Assembly: GCF_000485595.1 (NCBI RefSeq)
Contig: NW_014577621.1
Coordinates: 1 to 27,571, forward strand
Length of the DNA: 27,571 nucleotides
From: Priapulus caudatus
Taxonomy: Eukaryota > Priapulida > Priapulimorpha > Priapulimorphida > Priapulidae
Direction of reading: 5' to 3'
Under the pieces are notes generated by a model, which saw only the letters and a program-made list of their open reading frames with translations, made no database searches and was not told where the DNA came from. This document shows positions 10,601-19,562 of the stretch, piece by piece. Each line of letters opens with the position of its first letter. The first letter of the stretch is position 1. The position numbers were made by a program, and so were the translations under genes.

Positions 10601-12488
10601 TAAAACACAAGGTCTGGTTGGTGTTGGATATTAACTTGAATATGATACATATAGCTGAGATGTTCCGAGTCATGCTTCCCAGTCTTGTTTAAACATTATT
10701 CCCGACTCAATGCCTTAAAACCTCTGTATTTAACCCAGTCAAGCAGTTACATTTTGCGACGTTTTTCTATCGTAGGCATGTGGACTGACCCAACAACAGG
10801 TATTAAGTACCAGGTGGCAGTTAAGACAACACACGAAGATCACAGCCAGAACAAGGAGTTCCTCAGAGAGGCTGAAGTAATGATGAAGCTCAAACACGAC
10901 TGTGTCGTACAGGTGAGTGAAATACATGCATAGAAAACATTTAAAGAACACTTGAAAAATGAACATTTGCTTAAAATATGTAGAAATACAAGCGAATATT
11001 GGTGACAATATAAAATCTTAGATGAGTACGGGATGCTTGAGAATGACGAAGGGTTGGTGTATCACACTATATCTATGCGAGCAATAGAGGCTATACATTT
11101 ACACATTGTTTTATGATGCCGATATTTGGTTGAATATTTGAAAAGTTGATCAACTCGTCAACTTTTCAACTAAAATAGCGAGATAAACTAAAGGCCACCG
11201 CACACCAGCCGATTTTTACAAACGATGAAGCGATGAAGCGATGAAGCGATGTTGGTGTGCGGCGGCCTTAAGATTCAGATCAACTAAGATAGTGTAAACT
11301 CAGCTTCACACGAGCGAATATCTCTGACTGTGAGTCGACACGGGTGGAGCCGGGAGAGAGAGATTTGAGTACAGTTTGCGCGACGCGCTAATGCCACGTC
11401 TCGCATCGCAGCTTGACGAAAATAATCTCCCCCTGGGTGGAGGGGCACACCTCCTGATTGCTATTATCTGAGTGGCTGCATGGCAAAAAGTTGATGAACT
11501 CGCTTACAAAAAGTTAAGAAATTAAAACATGTTCTGAAATTAGAACATGTTGACATCAGCTACTGTATACGCTGTATATTTCGCGGTAGTTTAACTTTTG
11601 CGAATTTCGCGAACGCGTCCCCGACCGCGAAAATAACAACACGTGAATAATTCATACCGAATAATACCGAATAATTCATAATTCACAAATCGTGAAATTG
11701 TCCGTCAAGTCGGAATTTGCAAAAACATCTGTAACCGAAAAATATGGCGTATACAGTAGTTGAGCGCTCAACTACACACTAACGCTAACACTAACACTCA
11801 CACTCTAACCGCGTCTAACAAAACCAACCTTCGTCTCGCGTCGCAGCTCATCGGAGTCTCCTGCGAACCGCCGCTCATGATCGTCCAGGAGCTACTCCCC
11901 GTAGGCTCCCTCCTCGACTTCCTCCTCGACCACCCATCCGAGGTCGACCCGGACACCGACCTCCGACTCTGGGCCGCGCAGGTCGCCTCCGGGATGCGCT
12001 ACCTCGAGGCGCAGAAGGTCGTACACCGCGACCTCGCCGCGCGAAACATCCTGCTCGCGAACCACCAGCACGCGAAGATCAGCGACTTTGGGCTGTCGCG
12101 CGTGACGCGCGCCGAGAAGGACTACTATCGCGCGACCGAGGGCGGCAAGTGGCCCGTCAAGTGGTACGCGCCGGAGTGCATCTACTACGGGCAGTTCTCG
12201 CACGCGAGCGACGTGTGGAGCTACGGCGTCACCCTCTGGGAGATGTGGACGTTCGGCGAGCAGCCGTACGGGGAACGCGGCGGACAGGCCGTGCTGAAGA
12301 TGATCGACAGCGGCGAGCGGCTCACGGCGCCACCTGGTTGCCCGCGCAAGATCTACAAGGTGATGCAGCGCTGCTGGCAGTACGACCCCGCCGCGCGGCC
12401 GACCTTCGCCGACCTCCAGCAGCTGTTCGAGAGCGATGCTGACTACCAGCAGATCGTCGCCATGGTGACGAAGTCCCGCATAGCATGA
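7368..12488 (+). CDS. shark: Shark/HTK16-type tyrosine kinase (SH2-ankyrin-SH2-kinase), 4 exons
   Basis: Joining 7368-7632, 8614-9855, 10776-10912 and 11847-12488 gives 762 codons (761 residues plus stop). Every intron is GT-AG, with phases 1, 1 and 0. Domains: SH2 at about 67-156 (R96 in YLVR), about five ankyrin repeats at 175-338, SH2 at 347-437 (R374 in FLVR), a short alanine-rich linker, and a kinase from about 484 to the end. The kinase keeps its glycine loop (493-500), K519 in VAVK, E534 of helix C, HRDLAARN with D610, DFG with D628, paired tyrosines Y641/Y642 and an APE motif. This order defines the Shark/HTK16 family, related to Syk/ZAP-70; fly Shark acts in the cytoplasm downstream of the ITAM-bearing receptor Draper. 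The length resembles Hydra HTK16 as I recall it. The second SH2 has NYEV where HYRI-like sequence is usual. The start is uncertain: M1 is the first in-frame ATG, and the 66 residues before the SH2 are unrecognised. Confidence 0.93.
7665..7860. mobile_element. Foldback MITE with TTAGGG-repeat core, in kinase intron 1
   Basis: The left arm (7665-7714) and right arm (7820-7860) are inverted copies sharing GGCCCAA, ATAGAGAACATGGGTCCCAA and AACCAATGT. The left arm has an extra 8-base insertion. Between them at about 7760-7817 lies a run of GGTTAGGGTTA-type repeats. No clean target duplication is visible. The element starts 33 bases after the exon 1 donor. Confidence 0.75.
7861..8613. other. Rest of kinase intron 1
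   Basis: AT-rich intronic DNA with no recognised element. Open frames of 65-150 codons here have no family resemblance. Confidence 0.5.
8614..9855 (+). CDS. shark: Kinase gene exon 2: SH2, ankyrin repeats, SH2, kinase G-loop
   Basis: The acceptor TTTTCTGCACAG at 8613 and donor AAAG|GTAGGA after 9855 bound a single 1242-base exon. It encodes the rest of the first SH2, the whole ankyrin block, the second SH2, the linker and the kinase glycine loop. The exon is strikingly rich in G+C and CpG with mostly G/C third positions, in contrast to exons 1 and 3. Confidence 0.95.
9879..9968 (+). repeat. Dispersed repeat R3, copy in kinase intron 2
   Basis: TTACCATATTTCTGTCA, TCTACGAGA and ACTAATGTTG..AG.TAATTTTGT occur in the same order at 27034-27122 in an SPTLC2 intron. 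The copy begins about 24 bases after the exon 2 donor. The ends could not be defined. Confidence 0.65.
9969..10775. other. Rest of kinase intron 2
   Basis: AT-rich intronic DNA containing a T tract near 10226 and an A-rich tract near 10488-10520. No gene or defined transposon is seen. Confidence 0.5.
10776..10912 (+). CDS. shark: Kinase gene exon 3: beta-3 lysine and helix C
   Basis: The acceptor TATCGTAG precedes 10776 and the donor CAG|GTGAGT follows 10912. Its 137 bases restore the frame from phase 1 to phase 0. It encodes YQVAVKTTHEDHS and FLREAEVMMKLKHDC, giving the ATP-binding lysine K519 and helix-C glutamate E534. Codon use is ordinary. Confidence 0.93.
11192..11278. mobile_element. 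Mini PIF/Harbinger-like MITE (87 bp), in kinase intron 3
   Basis: Inverted ends AGGCCACCGCACACCA and TGGTGTGCGGCGGCCT are flanked by TAA at 11189-11191 and 11279-11281. The inner GATTTTTACAAACGATGAAG is the reverse complement of sequence in the 442-bp element at 5882, so this is a deletion derivative. GATGAAGC is tandemly repeated. Confidence 0.85.
11563..11756. mobile_element. Tc1/mariner-like MITE (194 bp), in kinase intron 3
   Basis: Inverted ends CTGTATACGC...TATTT..CGG lie between TA dinucleotides at 11561-11562 and 11757-11758. The TA target suggests the Tc1/mariner group, but only the termini support this. It ends 90 bases before exon 4. Confidence 0.65.
11847..12488 (+). CDS. shark: Kinase gene exon 4: catalytic and C-terminal lobe
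   Basis: The acceptor CGTCGCAG is at 11846. The exon encodes the remaining kinase lobe from LIGVSCEPPLMIVQELLP to the stop TGA at 12486-12488. HRDLAARN, DFGLSR, the tandem-tyrosine activation loop and SDVWSYGVTLWEMWTFG are all intact. It is GC-rich like exon 2. Confidence 0.95.
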   Translation, partial: LIGVSCEPPLMIVQELLPVGSLLDFLLDHPSEVDPDTDLRLWAAQVASGMRYLEAQKVVHRDLAARNILLANHQHAKISDFGLSRVTRAEKDYYRATEGGKWPVKWYAPECIYYGQFSHASDVWSYGVTLWEMWTFGEQPYGERGGQAVLKMIDSGERLTAPPGCPRKIYKVMQRCWQYDPAARPTFADLQQLFESDADYQQIVAMVTKSRIA

Positions 12489-12522
12489 GAGATGTTGTGT
12501 GATAATGTGCGTGTGTATGTAT

Positions 12523-12987
12523 TAGGGCTGTAACGATACACAAGCCTCTCGATTCGATCCGGTTCTCGATATTAGCCTGTCGATTCGATCCGGTTCTCGA
12601 TATTAGCCTGTCGATTCGATTCTTTCGATTCGATTCCCAAAATATTGAAATGTTATCTTATTTTTTATATTTTCATTATTTTGCAATAATAAATTATTAG
12701 AAATTGCCAATGAATACTAAATGGTGAATAGACTAGAGAGTCTAGAGAGTATATATATACACTGCACAGTCGCTGAGTAAACTCACTGTAAAAACTCTCT
12801 GAGTAAGTCGCTGAGTGTTACCAGAGTTACTCACCAATGTTTTAAACGTATAGCGTAGTGCCGCCATCTATTGGAGGAAAAAAGTGGTGTCAAAGTGGAA
12901 TCGAAAATACGGGGAAAAATATCGAGGATCGGATCGACTGAAAAGAATCGCGATCCGATTCGATTTCGGTGGCTCGTTACATCCGTA
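12523..12987. mobile_element. hAT-like MITE (465 bp) in the kinase 3' flank
   Basis: The left end TAGGGCTGTAACGA and right end TCGTTACATCCGTA are imperfect inverted repeats typical of hAT elements. The flanks GTATGTAT (12515-12522) and GTATATAT (12988-12995) match at 7 of 8 positions, as an 8-bp duplication should. A 31-bp unit with GATTCGATCCGGTTCTCG is tandemly duplicated at about 12550-12612. It begins 34 bases after the kinase stop codon. Confidence 0.8.
12688..12693 (+). promoter_or_regulatory. Candidate polyadenylation signal for the kinase gene
   Basis: This AATAAA, 200 bases after the stop, is the first one downstream of the kinase stop codon. It lies inside the hAT-like MITE, so the element may supply the 3' end of the transcript. 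Only the hexamer supports the call. Confidence 0.4.
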
Positions 12988-12990
12988 GTA

Positions 12991-13021
<31 letters not shown>

Positions 13022-13124
13022 ATATTTATTTATATATATATATATACATATGTATCTATCTATATCTATCTCTCTCTCTCTCTCTCTTTCACTCACTCTC
13101 TCTCTGTCTCGATATATATATATA
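12988..13124. repeat. TA and CT microsatellites
   Basis: TA/TTTATA repeats run to about 13062, a CT run follows at about 13070-13108, and a short TA run directly abuts the large foldback element. Confidence 0.85.
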
Positions 13125-13908
13125 TCAGGAGTAGATAATAGGGAGGAGTGTGACATCAATAAACAAGGGAAATTCGTCATTTACTAGCCTTATAATACCT
13201 ACGATTTACTACACGTAACTCATCCAACTTGAGCTCAAATCGGACACAGTACATTCGCCCATCATCGTACGAAATCGTTTCCTCGTAGACACCCGCAATC
13301 CGTAGATACAGCCTAAAACGTACGACACGATTCTCCATTCTCTGGCCATCAATCCAACCCATTGCGCGCCTATAATTCAAACAAAAGGCAGCTACCTAAC
13401 GCGCTATTGCTAACTGAGCGAGGCATGTGGCTTGCTGGGAGATTAGGCATCAACACTCGGCGAGATAACCTTTGACCCGGTACACAGCTACACAGGCCAC
13501 CTTTGTACATAGCTGGCATGCCTTCACGCACGCACGCCAACCAAATGATTAGCTCGTCGAGTGTTGCGTCGATCTCCAATCTCCCTGCGAGCCACAACGC
13601 CACATTCAGCTATCCGAGAGAGCAAACACAGCCAGGTTGCTGCCTTTTGTCTGAATTATAGGCGCGCAATGGGCGTTGGATTAATGGCCAGAGAATGGAG
13701 AATCGTGTCGTACGTTTTAGGCTGTATCTACGGATTGCGGGTGTCTACGAGGAAACGATTTCGTACGATGATGGGCGAATGTACTGTGTCCGATTTGAGC
13801 TCAAGTTGGATGAGTTACGCGTAGTAAATCGTAGGTATTATAAGGCTAGTAAATGACGAATTTCCCTTGTTTATTGATGTCACACTCCTCCCTATTATCT
13901 ACTCCTGA
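13125..13908. mobile_element. Large foldback element (784 bp palindrome)
   Basis: Ends TCAGGAGTAGATAATAGGG and its complement lie within TATATA sequence on both sides. The arms match over at least about 13125-13400 and 13633-13908. With small indels the pairing continues inward to about 13462 and 13548, leaving a loop of roughly 85 bases. Both arms can be read as short open frames (about 67-88 codons) without family resemblance, and a small indel breaks the shared frame in one arm. It resembles foldback or very long-TIR elements. Confidence 0.75.
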
Positions 13909-13932
13909 TATATATCCTATATATATATATAT

Positions 13933-13964
13933 CAGGAGTCTATCAATATATTGATAGACGCCTG
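13933..13964. repeat. Small palindrome with CAGGAG end, in TA repeats
   Basis: A 32-bp inverted repeat, CAGGAGTCTATCAATA plus its complement with one mismatch, set in TA-rich DNA. It has the same end as the 784-bp element beside it. Confidence 0.75.
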
Positions 13965-13970
13965 TATATA

Positions 13971-14023
13971 TCAAGAGCTAATAAATACATGTATGTATAG
14001 CATAATATATTATTAGCTATTGA
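13971..14023. repeat. Small palindrome with TCAAGAGC end, in TA repeats
   Basis: TCAAGAGCTAATAA at one end pairs with TTATTAGCTATTGA at the other. The element is embedded in TATATA repeats on both sides. Confidence 0.7.
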
Positions 14024-14242
14024 TATATATATATATATATATATATGTGTTGTTTGTATGTTATAGTGATGAGAGATTCCCGAGAATGTCGTGATAGAGA
14101 GAATGGTGCTGCTGCTGAGAGATGTTGATAAAACATAGATGCCTCCACTGCAGGTTCCTGTTAGCTACTCTGTATAATATATCTCACCTCCAACTTTTCC
14201 TGTGATATGTGGTTGTGCGTGTGTTTACGAGTATGTCGTATC

Positions 14243-14506
14243 CAGGGCCGTAGCCAATTCCTCAGGGGGTGGGCTAAATTTGATGACTCAACTGTGTAAT
14301 GATGAGCGATGGGCGCAGCTCTTGATCGACGTCCAGTGTGGTAGGTAGGGGTGGGGGTCTGAGACAAAGCTTTCACGGATAAGTGACCCAAAAAATTCAT
14401 GTTAGGGTTATGATTATTAGCTAAGCTTTTTCAAAATCTGGGGTGCAGCTGCCCCCCCCTGCTTTATGCTTTATGCTTTATGCTTTATGCACAGGCTACG
14501 GCCCTG
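14243..14506. mobile_element. Probable hAT-type MITE (264 bp)
   Basis: Ends CAGGGCCGTAGCC and GGCTACGGCCCTG form a 13-bp perfect inverted repeat (14 bp counting one more flanking base). CAGGG-type termini suit hAT elements, but no exact 8-bp duplication is visible. A GCTTTAT heptamer is repeated four times near the right end, and the interior holds one GTTAGGGTTATG word. Confidence 0.65.
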
Positions 14507-15575
14507 GTTTCGTAAGTTTTTTTAAATCCCTATCTAACATGTGCCTGACATTTGTTACCGGATTGTTAATAGTTGGAAGGTGTAACACTATTCCCCATTT
14601 TTAAAATTATCTTCAGCTTACTGAGTGTATATTTATGGCATTATACATATTGGCATGTAACATAGCAAGAATAAAGCCCATTATATATAGGGATATGGAG
14701 TCCGATAAATATGCTATACTATAATTAAATAATATTTCATGTATTGAATCAAGAATTATTTTACTAAGAGCTTGAGCTTCACATAAAAACAATTTATGTA
14801 ACATGTATGGATGTACATATATATATAGCCATGGTCATGCATATATGACGTCCAAGAATGGAATCTCATGTCAACTTTTATTATTATATATTAAAGCTAT
14901 ATAATCACAAATCAAATCGGATGATTTTGTAAAAAGGCAGCATAGTTTTAATGTAAGCTTATTCCCAATAAATGCTGATTGTGGGGAATCAAGACCGGAT
15001 TGCATTTCCACGTGGTTTGATCTAACCCACAAATTAACACAAGCATAAAAAATAACATCAGCTACAGTCACAAGACAGCGCATGAAATTGAATGATATCC
15101 TTTGACACACTCACAGCTCCACAAGTTGTTGCCAAAGCATTACAGCTGTCAAAACTTTCATGTTATTAAGTTTTCACCGTACGAACACACACTTCCAATG
15201 TACATTGACACATGACAGCCATGAGAGTGATAACCACGTCACAAATGAGGCTTCCACCTTAACAGATCATAACTTGGCCACGCTACATCTTCCGTCCCCA
15301 TGCAAAACTAGTCTTGGAGTTTTGGCATCGCAAATTCAATCAAATCAAAGACTATAATAATACCATGAATATTATCAGAAGATCTGATATTATGAACGTT
15401 CGTCTTGTTGCTTTTTACAGACACCAAACTGACTTAAACATTTAAAATGCAAGTTGATCCCTTGTCTAATCACACAAGATCTCTCAGATTCACAAAAACT
15501 TGACATCGCAAAATCGCCCGTTTATTTATAGTCTCGCGTGTAGCATAGAATAAAATTAACATAACCACGCGTAAG
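14507..15575. other. Intergenic, no feature recognised
   Basis: AT-rich DNA between the convergent genes. No coding or element signature was found. Confidence 0.5.
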
Positions 15576-15807
15576 GCTGATAGGGTCTATGTCCCCCAGG
15601 GTACTGCCGGAACGTACCCTGGTACTAAATACTACTATCTAATATGCCGGACCGTACCTCGCCTACTCCACTAACGTCGCCTACGCCTACTCCCTAACCC
15701 TAACCCTAACCATATCAGCTAGATAGTTACCAGGGTACGTTCCGGTATACCAGACCGTACCCAGGGTACGTTCCGGCAGTACCCTGGGGGACATAGACGC
15801 TATCAGC
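15576..15807. mobile_element. Palindromic MITE with CCCTAA core, copy 1 (232 bp)
   Basis: Ends GCTGATAGGGTCTATG and CATAGACGCTATCAGC continue into long inverted arms with GTCCCCCAGGGTAC and GGGTACGTTCCGG words. The centre holds TCCCTAACCCTAACCCTAAC. The flanks ACGCGTAAG and ACAAGGAAG agree at 6 of 9 positions, consistent with an old 9-bp duplication. Confidence 0.8.
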
Positions 15808-16820
15808 ACAAGGAAGTCTGCATACACTGTTATTTTATTTCCACAGTGATTAGTTTATGTGGCAGTACGTGACAACTTCTAAATAATTCATTACCTATGC
15901 AGAATATAATGTATTTCATGTAACCGTTTAATTTTGTATCCAGATTTGACTAGTTTTATAGTGACAAACTATTTCGATAACATTTACTCGAATAATAATG
16001 CTTGATAATTCACAAATAACAGTGTGACAGGCTACTAAAAGTCCGTCTGTAGTAATTCTCATGCATTCAAACAACAACAATAAGATTCGTCAATGTCTCA
16101 TGGCATATAATTGCCATGTTATGGAATTATGACATTTTCTGCAAATGCAATGAATAATGAACACTTCATATTCCAAATGATGTTCAAATTAGAAAATAAT
16201 CGATCCTATTATTAGATCATACACCGTTTCTTGCAATTTTTTCCCATCACGTTTTCCCAGAAAACAACTACCATATTTGATGGCAACAGAACAACATTTA
16301 CCAGAAAATAGGGTGAAAAATCGCTTTGCATCTTGTGTGAAGTTAATTGCTACCTTCCATACCCTAATGACTGCCCAAAACGTTACCTATAGTAGTTTTC
16401 CGGAACATTCAACATAGCACAACCATAGAATAAATCTATTGTTTTCTTACCTTTTTTTTTTATTCACGTACATCTTTACGTGAATGTCTTTCACGTAATG
16501 GAAACCCGTTTCTGGTATACACATGTTAATAAACATTAAATGCTTATGTACACTTACAAACATTGCTCCTATATAATTATTCCCTATTGAAATTAAGGGG
16601 AGTGCGTCTTACATGTATATGCCTGTGTTCCTTACATATGCCATCAAATACGGTCAAACAGAAAGCACACCGAGAACATTTAGGAATGAGATCTATCATG
16701 TTTCGATAGCTTCTTCTTTGAGTGTAAACATCCGGCAAGTGTTTTCTTTCACATGACATTGGCGCATGAAGTGCAATCAAAATTGAATCAACACGTTATC
16801 AACACGTTCTATACGTTGTG
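15808..16820. other. Intergenic, no feature recognised
   Basis: AT-rich intergenic DNA. A small TTCACGTA/TACGTGAA inverted motif is near 16461-16498. No gene is supported. Confidence 0.5.
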
Positions 16821-16914
16821 TCAAGAGCTAATGTTACATGTAATCAAGAGCCCATTAACCCCTAAGCCTATTAATTAGGGGTTAATGGGCTCTTGATGTA
16901 ATATTAACTCTTGA
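16821..16914. mobile_element. Nested foldback element with TCAAGAG ends (94 bp)
   Basis: The outer inverted ends are TCAAGAGCTAATGTTACA and its near-complement. Inside sits a second palindrome that again begins TCAAGAGC, followed by CCATTAACCCCTAA. TTGTG occurs directly on both sides (16816-16820 and 16915-16919), a possible 5-bp target duplication. Confidence 0.7.
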
Positions 16915-17353
16915 TTGTGTACTATGTACGTACTGCGCACTTTCACTGCATCCGTGCACGTATTGCACACACAAAATCCGTTCAACGGACTGCTGTCTCA
17001 TTGACTAGTACCTTTGCCAAAATACTAGGTGACGTATATATGGGGATATATGTACATCGTATAATGGGGAAATAAACAGCAGACATTAGTGGCAGTTTTT
17101 TAACATATTCTTTAAACACGTATCTTTTTTACATTGCAAATCAGTGCTATAATACCATGAACAGAACACATTCCATCATACATATACCATTCGGGTATAA
17201 ATCTTCAAGTTTATCGTACACTCTTCCCCCAAGAACAAGCCGTCAGTGGATATATCCTACTGTACAGTGTAAAAGAAAGCAAAAAAAAAAGGGGCAGAGG
17301 TAGGTGCAAGGCACCGCTGCATCTGCATCTATGGCAATCTCACGGTCAATAAT
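16915..17353. other. Intergenic, no feature recognised
   Basis: AT-rich DNA with a short A run near 17280. Nothing else was seen. Confidence 0.5.
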
Positions 17354-17615
17354 GCTGAGAGGGTCTATGTCCCCCAGGGTACTATCGGAGGGTACCCTGC
17401 GTACGGTTCGATATACCGGAACGTACCCTGGTACTATCTAATATGCCGGACCGTACCTCGCCTACTCCACTAACGAGTCTAGGGAGTCGCCTACGCCTAC
17501 TCCCTAACCCTAACCCTAACCATATCAGATAGTTACCAGGGTACGTTCCGATATATCGAACCGTACTCAGGGTACCCTCCGATAGTACCCTGGGGGACAT
17601 ATAGACCCTATGAGC
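17354..17615. mobile_element. Palindromic MITE with CCCTAA core, copy 2 (262 bp)
   Basis: Same ends, arms and CCCTAA core as the copy at 15576. It is flanked by a perfect 9-bp duplication GTCAATAAT at 17345-17353 and 17616-17624. Its length equals that of copy 3. A 9-bp duplication with long terminal inverted repeats suits Mutator-like elements, but no transposase is encoded. Confidence 0.9.
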
Positions 17616-17884
17616 GTCAATAATTAGCATGTCTGTGTGATAGCAGAACATGCATGCAAGGTGGGTGAGTCATTTCGAGTGATACACTATGCAAATAACT
17701 ATATTGTTTGCTCAAGACATTTAAAAATAGATAGAATTTACTGTAAACATGCCCTCGAAATGGTCCATGCTTACCTTTCGTGCACCCCTAACACACCCAC
17801 TCATCCCAAACAAAAACTCATTCGTATCGCTTATTAAAAACTAGACAGAGGGCACTCACGGAGAGTGCATACCTCCGCGAGCGT
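17616..17884. other. Intergenic, no feature recognised
   Basis: Intergenic DNA between a MITE and a local repeat cluster. Confidence 0.4.
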
Positions 17885-18055
17885 GTAACATGTATACATG
17901 TGTATAACAGCTGGTTCGCTGCTGGCTGCTGCTGACTGGACGCCCTAAGGCGAGCTGCTGCTGACTGGACGCCCTAAGGCAAGCTGGTGCTGAATCGATC
18001 GCGCCAACGCGTGCAACATGTATACATGTGTACAACAGCTGGCTCACTGCTGGCT
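17885..18055 (+). repeat. Local direct repeats and 29-bp tandem duplication
   Basis: A 43-base segment with AACATGTATACATGTGTA and AACAGCTGG at 17885-17927 recurs at 18013-18055. Between them a 29-bp unit with GACTGGACGCCCTAAGGC is tandemly repeated at 17925-17982, with a degenerate third unit after it. Confidence 0.8.
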
Positions 18056-18383
18056 ACACACACACGAACACACAGTAGCAAGAACGAGGCGCATTTACGA
18101 TTACCTCCCTGCAACTCCGTTGCGCAGAGGTAAAAACACTTGTACGTACAAATACTGATGCAGACACGACACCTTAAATATGCAACATATCGCAGCCTTA
18201 TGGGTTCCTAAACTAGCACCTTGATCGAATGAATCTTTTACTAATTTTGTTCATTCACCGGGACACCTGAACCTGAACACATTTAACAGTAGTTATGTGT
18301 GTCTATGAACTCGAATGGGAAATATAAAATTTATTTATAAAAAAATTAAAACACAGTCACGTTGTTGTTATGCACTTAGTAGA

Positions 18384-18645
18384 GCTGAGAGGGTCTATGT
18401 CCACCAGGGTACTGCCGGAACGTACCCTGACGTCCCGTTATACCGAACGTACCCCTGGTAACTAATCCTAAATATCGCGGACCGTACCTCGCCCTACTCT
18501 ACTAACGAGTCTAGGGGGTTGCCTACGCCTACTCCCTAACCCTAACCCTAACCATATCAAATAGTTACCAGGGTACATTCCGATATACCGGACCATACCC
18601 AGGGTACGTTCCGGCAGTACCCTGGGGGACATAGACCCTATGAGC
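18384..18645. mobile_element. Palindromic MITE with CCCTAA core, copy 3 (262 bp)
   Basis: Same architecture as the copies at 15576 and 17354, with a perfect 9-bp duplication CTTAGTAGA at 18375-18383 and 18646-18654. Several small differences between the arms show some age. Confidence 0.9.
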
Positions 18646-19391
18646 CTTAGTAGACTTTATACAGTTTCTGATTTCTAATAATAGTCGTACATTCAATCAG
18701 CATTTCCCATGTGGTTGTAACAAACGAGTTACTTCGTCGTCTTAACACATAACATGTGTTTAGGGCAAGGTTATATGTCCCACGTTAAATTTAGGGAAAC
18801 TCTTGCGGCATTTATCTGTTTGGCTGTTCAGTACAATAACACATGAAATAAATAATTAATCAATAGAGGAATTTTACATGCAACCCTACTACCATCAAAT
18901 TGCACACCATGCACATGCACCTACAATGCCAGCTGTAAACCTACCGTAAGACTACATTGTGTGAACTTTAATATAAAAAGGTTCTAACAGAAGCATACTA
19001 TCAACACAGGCAATTTAATTAACTGAGCGATAGGCAATGAAAATGAAGGAAACGTATTCAAGAATAACAACAAGATATCACATATCTTTTCCACATACTT
19101 AAATTGACACAAAGCGTAGCACACAACGAATTTACAAACATCATTCAATATATTCCGTGAATCGGGCATTTTCGTGCATACGTGTGGATGTGTGGACAAT
19201 ACAAAGAAACATGGCGGCCAGGACACATGTAGTCACAATACCGCAACTGATTATCAGCAGTGGATAAAGTCATCAGTCGCAAATCAAACGCACACGTAAC
19301 ACAGGTACACATGTGAACTTTCAAAACATTAAAACTGGTGGAATTGATTTAGTAACGAATGAAATAAGTTAATTGGATTTTGTTGAAAACT
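18646..19391. other. Intergenic, no feature recognised
   Basis: AT-rich intergenic DNA without a supported gene. Confidence 0.5.
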
Positions 19392-19562
19392 ATGAATTCA
19401 TATTTATCTTGTGTTAAATCCAAGAAATTAACTTACTATCATACACATATGGCTGCCACCTATGATGACGTCACATCCTGATGAAGATTTCCCGAAGGGA
19501 GATCGAAAATTTCTATAGTGTGTTAATTTCTTGGATTTAACACAAGATAAATATGAATTCAT
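19392..19562. mobile_element. 171-bp element with perfect 41-bp inverted ends
   Basis: 19392-19432 and 19522-19562 are exact reverse complements over 41 bases, starting ATGAATTCATATTTATC. The 89-base centre contains CTGATGA, an 8-bp stem closed by a GAA loop, then GAAA (19480-19509), a layout reminiscent of a hammerhead ribozyme core. No coding sequence or target duplication was identified. Confidence 0.7.

Noticed and set aside
13177-13824. Short protein-like frames in the arms of the 784-bp palindrome
   Set aside because: Frames of 67-88 codons arise in both arms by symmetry, a small indel breaks the shared frame, and no domain is recognisable.
19450-19520. A complete hammerhead ribozyme
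   Set aside because: The core and stem II are visible, but an extra base is present and stems I and III with a cleavage triplet could not be drawn. It is kept only as a lower-confidence finding.
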